Origin: Flavobacteriales bacterium
GTDB lineage: Bacteria; Bacteroidota; Bacteroidia; Flavobacteriales_F; PHOS-HE28
DNA length: 64,000 nt
Direction: 5' to 3'
Assembly (NCBI GenBank): GCA_016699575.1
Contig: CP064979.1
Coordinates: 496,001 to 560,000, forward strand
The position numbers and the translations under genes were made by a program. Below are positions 62,032 to 64,000 of this stretch, piece after piece; the stretch's first letter is position 1, and the number at the start of each line of letters is the position of its first letter. The notes beneath the pieces were generated by a model, which was not told where the DNA came from, ran no database searches, and saw nothing but the letters and a program-made list of their open reading frames with translations.

Positions 62032-62738
62032 TAGTTCAGTTGTGTTTTGGTTCGGATGAGCGGAACGTTGATGCCGATGCGTACGATCGGCGTGAGTTCA
62101 AAACGGTACTTGAAGGGAAGTGTGGAGGTATAGAGGGCATCGCCGTACGGGTTCATGGCCCCCTCGTACTTGGGAAAGCCCATGAAGGCCTGGCCGCCCA
62201 CTTCGGCCGCCAACCAGTAGAGCCGCAGGGCGAGCACGGCCTGCACCACAGGGCCATTGTTCTTCACGAAAAAGGTCCGCTGCTTGAAAACAGGGTCCGC
62301 ATGCTCCATGGGCACCATGGTGTGGGTAAACCGCTCAGACCGGTAACCGGCGCCGAACACGGCCGCCATGGCGAAGCACGGCCGTGCGCGCGCTGGCTTG
62401 GCACGTTGCGAACGGCTCCAGTCGTAGCAAACCACACTGCCCCGTCCGCTTTTGCGCGACGTGCGCACGGGGAACTTCACGCGGCCGGTGTATGCCTGGC
62501 CCCACCGGGTATAATCCACCAGATACATATCATCGGCGTAGCGGGTGTACTGCACATCCAACTCGGCCTGCACCGCCCAACGGCGCGTGCCGATGCCTGC
62601 TTGTGCGTTCCATGTGCTTTGGCGGTACCAATTCAGCGGGTCGCTGGTCAGTTGCAGTGTTAGGAGGCCTTTGTCACCTTGGGCGCACAGGTGCGACGTC
62701 AAATGCAAGGAGAGCAGTATCAGGATGGTGGTTCGCAT
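62031..62738 (-). CDS. putative outer-membrane beta-barrel protein, partner of the cytolysin-like protein
   Basis: 235 residues with a signal peptide (MRTTILILLSLHLTSHLCAQ). The mature protein has many short amphipathic strands ending in aromatic residues (WNAQAGIGTRRWAVQAELDV, AMAAVFGAGYRSERF, QAVLALRLYWLAAEVGG, FELTPIVRIGINVPL), the pattern of an 8-10-strand barrel. The stop codon TAA shares its last A with the ATG of the cytolysin gene, so the two are translationally coupled. No family name is assigned. It may be a receptor, an exporter or an immunity partner; this is inference. Confidence 0.78.
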   Translation of the reverse strand: MRTTILILLSLHLTSHLCAQGDKGLLTLQLTSDPLNWYRQSTWNAQAGIGTRRWAVQAELDVQYTRYADDMYLVDYTRWGQAYTGRVKFPVRTSRKSGRGSVVCYDWSRSQRAKPARARPCFAMAAVFGAGYRSERFTHTMVPMEHADPVFKQRTFFVKNNGPVVQAVLALRLYWLAAEVGGQAFMGFPKYEGAMNPYGDALYTSTLPFKYRFELTPIVRIGINVPLIRTKTQLN

Positions 62739-62878
62739 TGCTCTTCTGTTTTCGTGGGGGGATTTCGTGTCCCACGGAGCAATGCTCGGAACCGCCCTTG
62801 GGGGTCCCTTTCAAGTTGGCGCGGTCGGCGGCCAGCTTGGCGCAGGTGGCATGAAAAGGCAGGAATGCGGCGGTGCCC

Positions 62879-63730
62879 TCAGAGCAGGTCGAAGGCGTCC
62901 AGCAGGGCACGCTTCCTGCGGCGGCTCACGGGCAGGCGTTTGCCGCCCTTCATTTCCACTACGCCGCCATCACCGGACTCGGAGGCACCGTCGTTCTCGG
63001 AATACTGCTGAACGTATTGCACGTTCAGCAGGGCCTTCTCGTGCACGCGCACTACGGTGGCAGTACGGTCCAGCAGTGCTTCCAGGTCATCGAGCGCACC
63101 ACGAACTAGGATGGGCCGGGTCCACCCCACAGCCCACACGTCCATGTAGTGGTCGTCGTCGGTGTTCTTGGTGCAATACATGATGTCCGTACGGTCCAGG
63201 AAGACGAAGCCGCGCACGTTGCGACCGTGCTCGCGCTGGGTTACGGGCAGGGCGATCTGCCGGTTGTGCTTGCTGTTGGTGCGCAGCGCTTGCAGTTCAA
63301 CTTCAGCCTGCTGCGTCTCCTTGCCCATGCGCTTCAACGCTGCGGCAAGTCGGGGCGCATCCACCGGCTTTTCAATGAACCCCAGGTTGCTGAACCCGAG
63401 CGCGCGCAACGCATAGGCGTACGACCCGTGGCCCGTGGTGAAGATGATCTGCGGGAGCACATCGGACACTTGTTCCAAGAGCCGCCAGCACGTTTCGTCC
63501 TCATCCGTGCCCAGCCCGTCCTGCGAGCGTGATAATTCGATGTCCATGAACACCACGTCCGGCAGGAAGGCCCGCAGCGCATGAACGCCTTGCTGCACAT
63601 TGGTGGCAATGCCCACCACTTCCACTTCAGGGTGCTTCGCCCGCAAGAGACCGCTGAGCAGCTCGATGGCGTGCGGCTCGTCGTCAACGATGACGGCGCG
63701 CAGCGCGGTGGTCGCTGGTTTCTTCGACAT
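62879..63730 (-). CDS. LytTR-family response regulator, second system
   Basis: 283 residues. The receiver domain has IVDDEPH at 14-20, phospho-acceptor Asp63 in VVFMDIELSRS, and Lys in GFIEKPVDA. Between strands 3 and 4 it has an insertion of about 15 residues (RSQDGLGTDEDETCW) not usual in the family. The LytTR domain occupies about 165-280 (GFVFLDRTDIMYCTKN, VVRVHEKALLNVQYVQQY). It follows the partial LytS-type kinase with a 6-bp gap and precedes the barrel-cytolysin operon by 140 bp on the same strand. Confidence 0.92.
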   Translation of the reverse strand: MSKKPATTALRAVIVDDEPHAIELLSGLLRAKHPEVEVVGIATNVQQGVHALRAFLPDVVFMDIELSRSQDGLGTDEDETCWRLLEQVSDVLPQIIFTTGHGSYAYALRALGFSNLGFIEKPVDAPRLAAALKRMGKETQQAEVELQALRTNSKHNRQIALPVTQREHGRNVRGFVFLDRTDIMYCTKNTDDDHYMDVWAVGWTRPILVRGALDDLEALLDRTATVVRVHEKALLNVQYVQQYSENDGASESGDGGVVEMKGGKRLPVSRRRKRALLDAFDLL

Positions 63731-63736
63731 AGGGTG

Positions 63737-64000
63737 TCAGTCGTCCTTGGTGCGCCACGGTTGGCGCAGCGTGGCCGTGTATCCGTTCTCGGTGCGCACG
63801 CCCTCCAACGCACCGCCATCGCCCAGGTAATCCTTCAGCAGCTCCATGCGGCGCCCGATGTTGGCCGTGCTGATGCGGTTGTTCGCGCCGGTGCCAGCAA
63901 CAGGCTCATCGGTGGCCGGTAGCTCGTTCTCCACCACGAAGACCAGGTCGTTGTTCTGTCGCCGGGCTTTGAGCTTCACAGTGCCGCGCGCGCCGTGCTT
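63737..64000 (-). CDS. LytS-type histidine kinase, C-terminal end (5' end outside window)
   Basis: The frame is open at the window edge and ends at 63737: 87 residues of a GHKL ATPase end. HGARGTVKLKARRQNNDLVFVV, then NNRISTANIGRRMELLKDYLG and a short ENGYTATLRQPW end are typical of LytS/YehU-type kinases, which have a compact GHKL domain and pair with LytTR regulators. The stop lies 6 bp before the regulator gene, so they form a two-component operon. The sensor region is not visible. Confidence 0.88.
   Translation of the reverse strand, partial: KHGARGTVKLKARRQNNDLVFVVENELPATDEPVAGTGANNRISTANIGRRMELLKDYLGDGGALEGVRTENGYTATLRQPWRTKDD

Overview
The window is GC-rich DNA from a member of the Bacteroidota, probably a GC-rich Flavobacteriales-like lineage. 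The sequence supports this through surface proteins with type IX secretion (T9SS) C-terminal sorting domains, SprB/PKD/Calx-beta surface modules, a TPR-PD40 envelope protein, lipoproteins with short signal peptides, LytS/LytTR two-component pairs with a propeller sensor, an OlsF-type bifunctional acyltransferase, and promoter-like TAnnTTTG boxes. The phylum is well supported; the order is inference. No rRNA, transposase, phage gene or CRISPR array was found. Two tRNA genes are present, Leu-CAG and Arg-ACG.

Layout. 1-5533: the tail of a Cys/His-rich protein, a coiled-coil lipoprotein, a TPR-like secreted protein, a SiaC-family protein, a double-domain universal stress protein, citrate synthase and a secreted thioredoxin. 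5584-12671: a peptide-use block on the minus strand, with three tandem POT-family peptide transporters followed by dipeptidyl peptidase IV. 12896-19856: a possible caspase-like secreted protein, a class III aminotransferase carrying an in-frame repeat insertion, lysA, a NarL-type kinase/regulator pair, a CoA-binding protein and the OlsF-like lipid enzyme. 19968-29033: a 991-residue repeat surface protein, a transglutaminase-like membrane protein, an M23-LysM peptidase, a small membrane protein, tRNA-Leu, a YkuK protein, an M49 dipeptidyl peptidase III lipoprotein and an HD hydrolase. 29205-35052: two related T9SS surface proteins separated by tRNA-Arg.

35148-49446 is one long minus-strand run: tpiA, prmA, a 1503-residue secreted protein of unknown function, plsY, a TPR-PD40-coiled-coil-SPOR-like protein broken by a frameshift near 38042, clpS and an M48 lipoprotein. 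Several junctions in it are tightly coupled. 49687-59019 holds Hsp20, a divergent propeller LytS kinase/LytTR regulator pair with a repeated palindrome in front of it, a series of small T9SS-sorted proteins (one frameshifted) and a trypsin-like protease. 59020-59681 is non-coding and packed with short repeats. 59682-64000 has a small unknown protein, a gene remnant, a cholesterol-dependent-cytolysin-like lipoprotein translationally coupled to a putative outer-membrane barrel, and a second LytTR regulator with the end of its kinase.

The most notable items are the CDC-like cytolysin/barrel operon (60376-62738), the 21-bp-period palindrome pair in front of the LytS/LytTR genes (50289-50326), the giant SPOR-like envelope protein with its frameshift, the repeat inserted in frame into the aminotransferase gene, and several families of short palindromic intergenic repeats.
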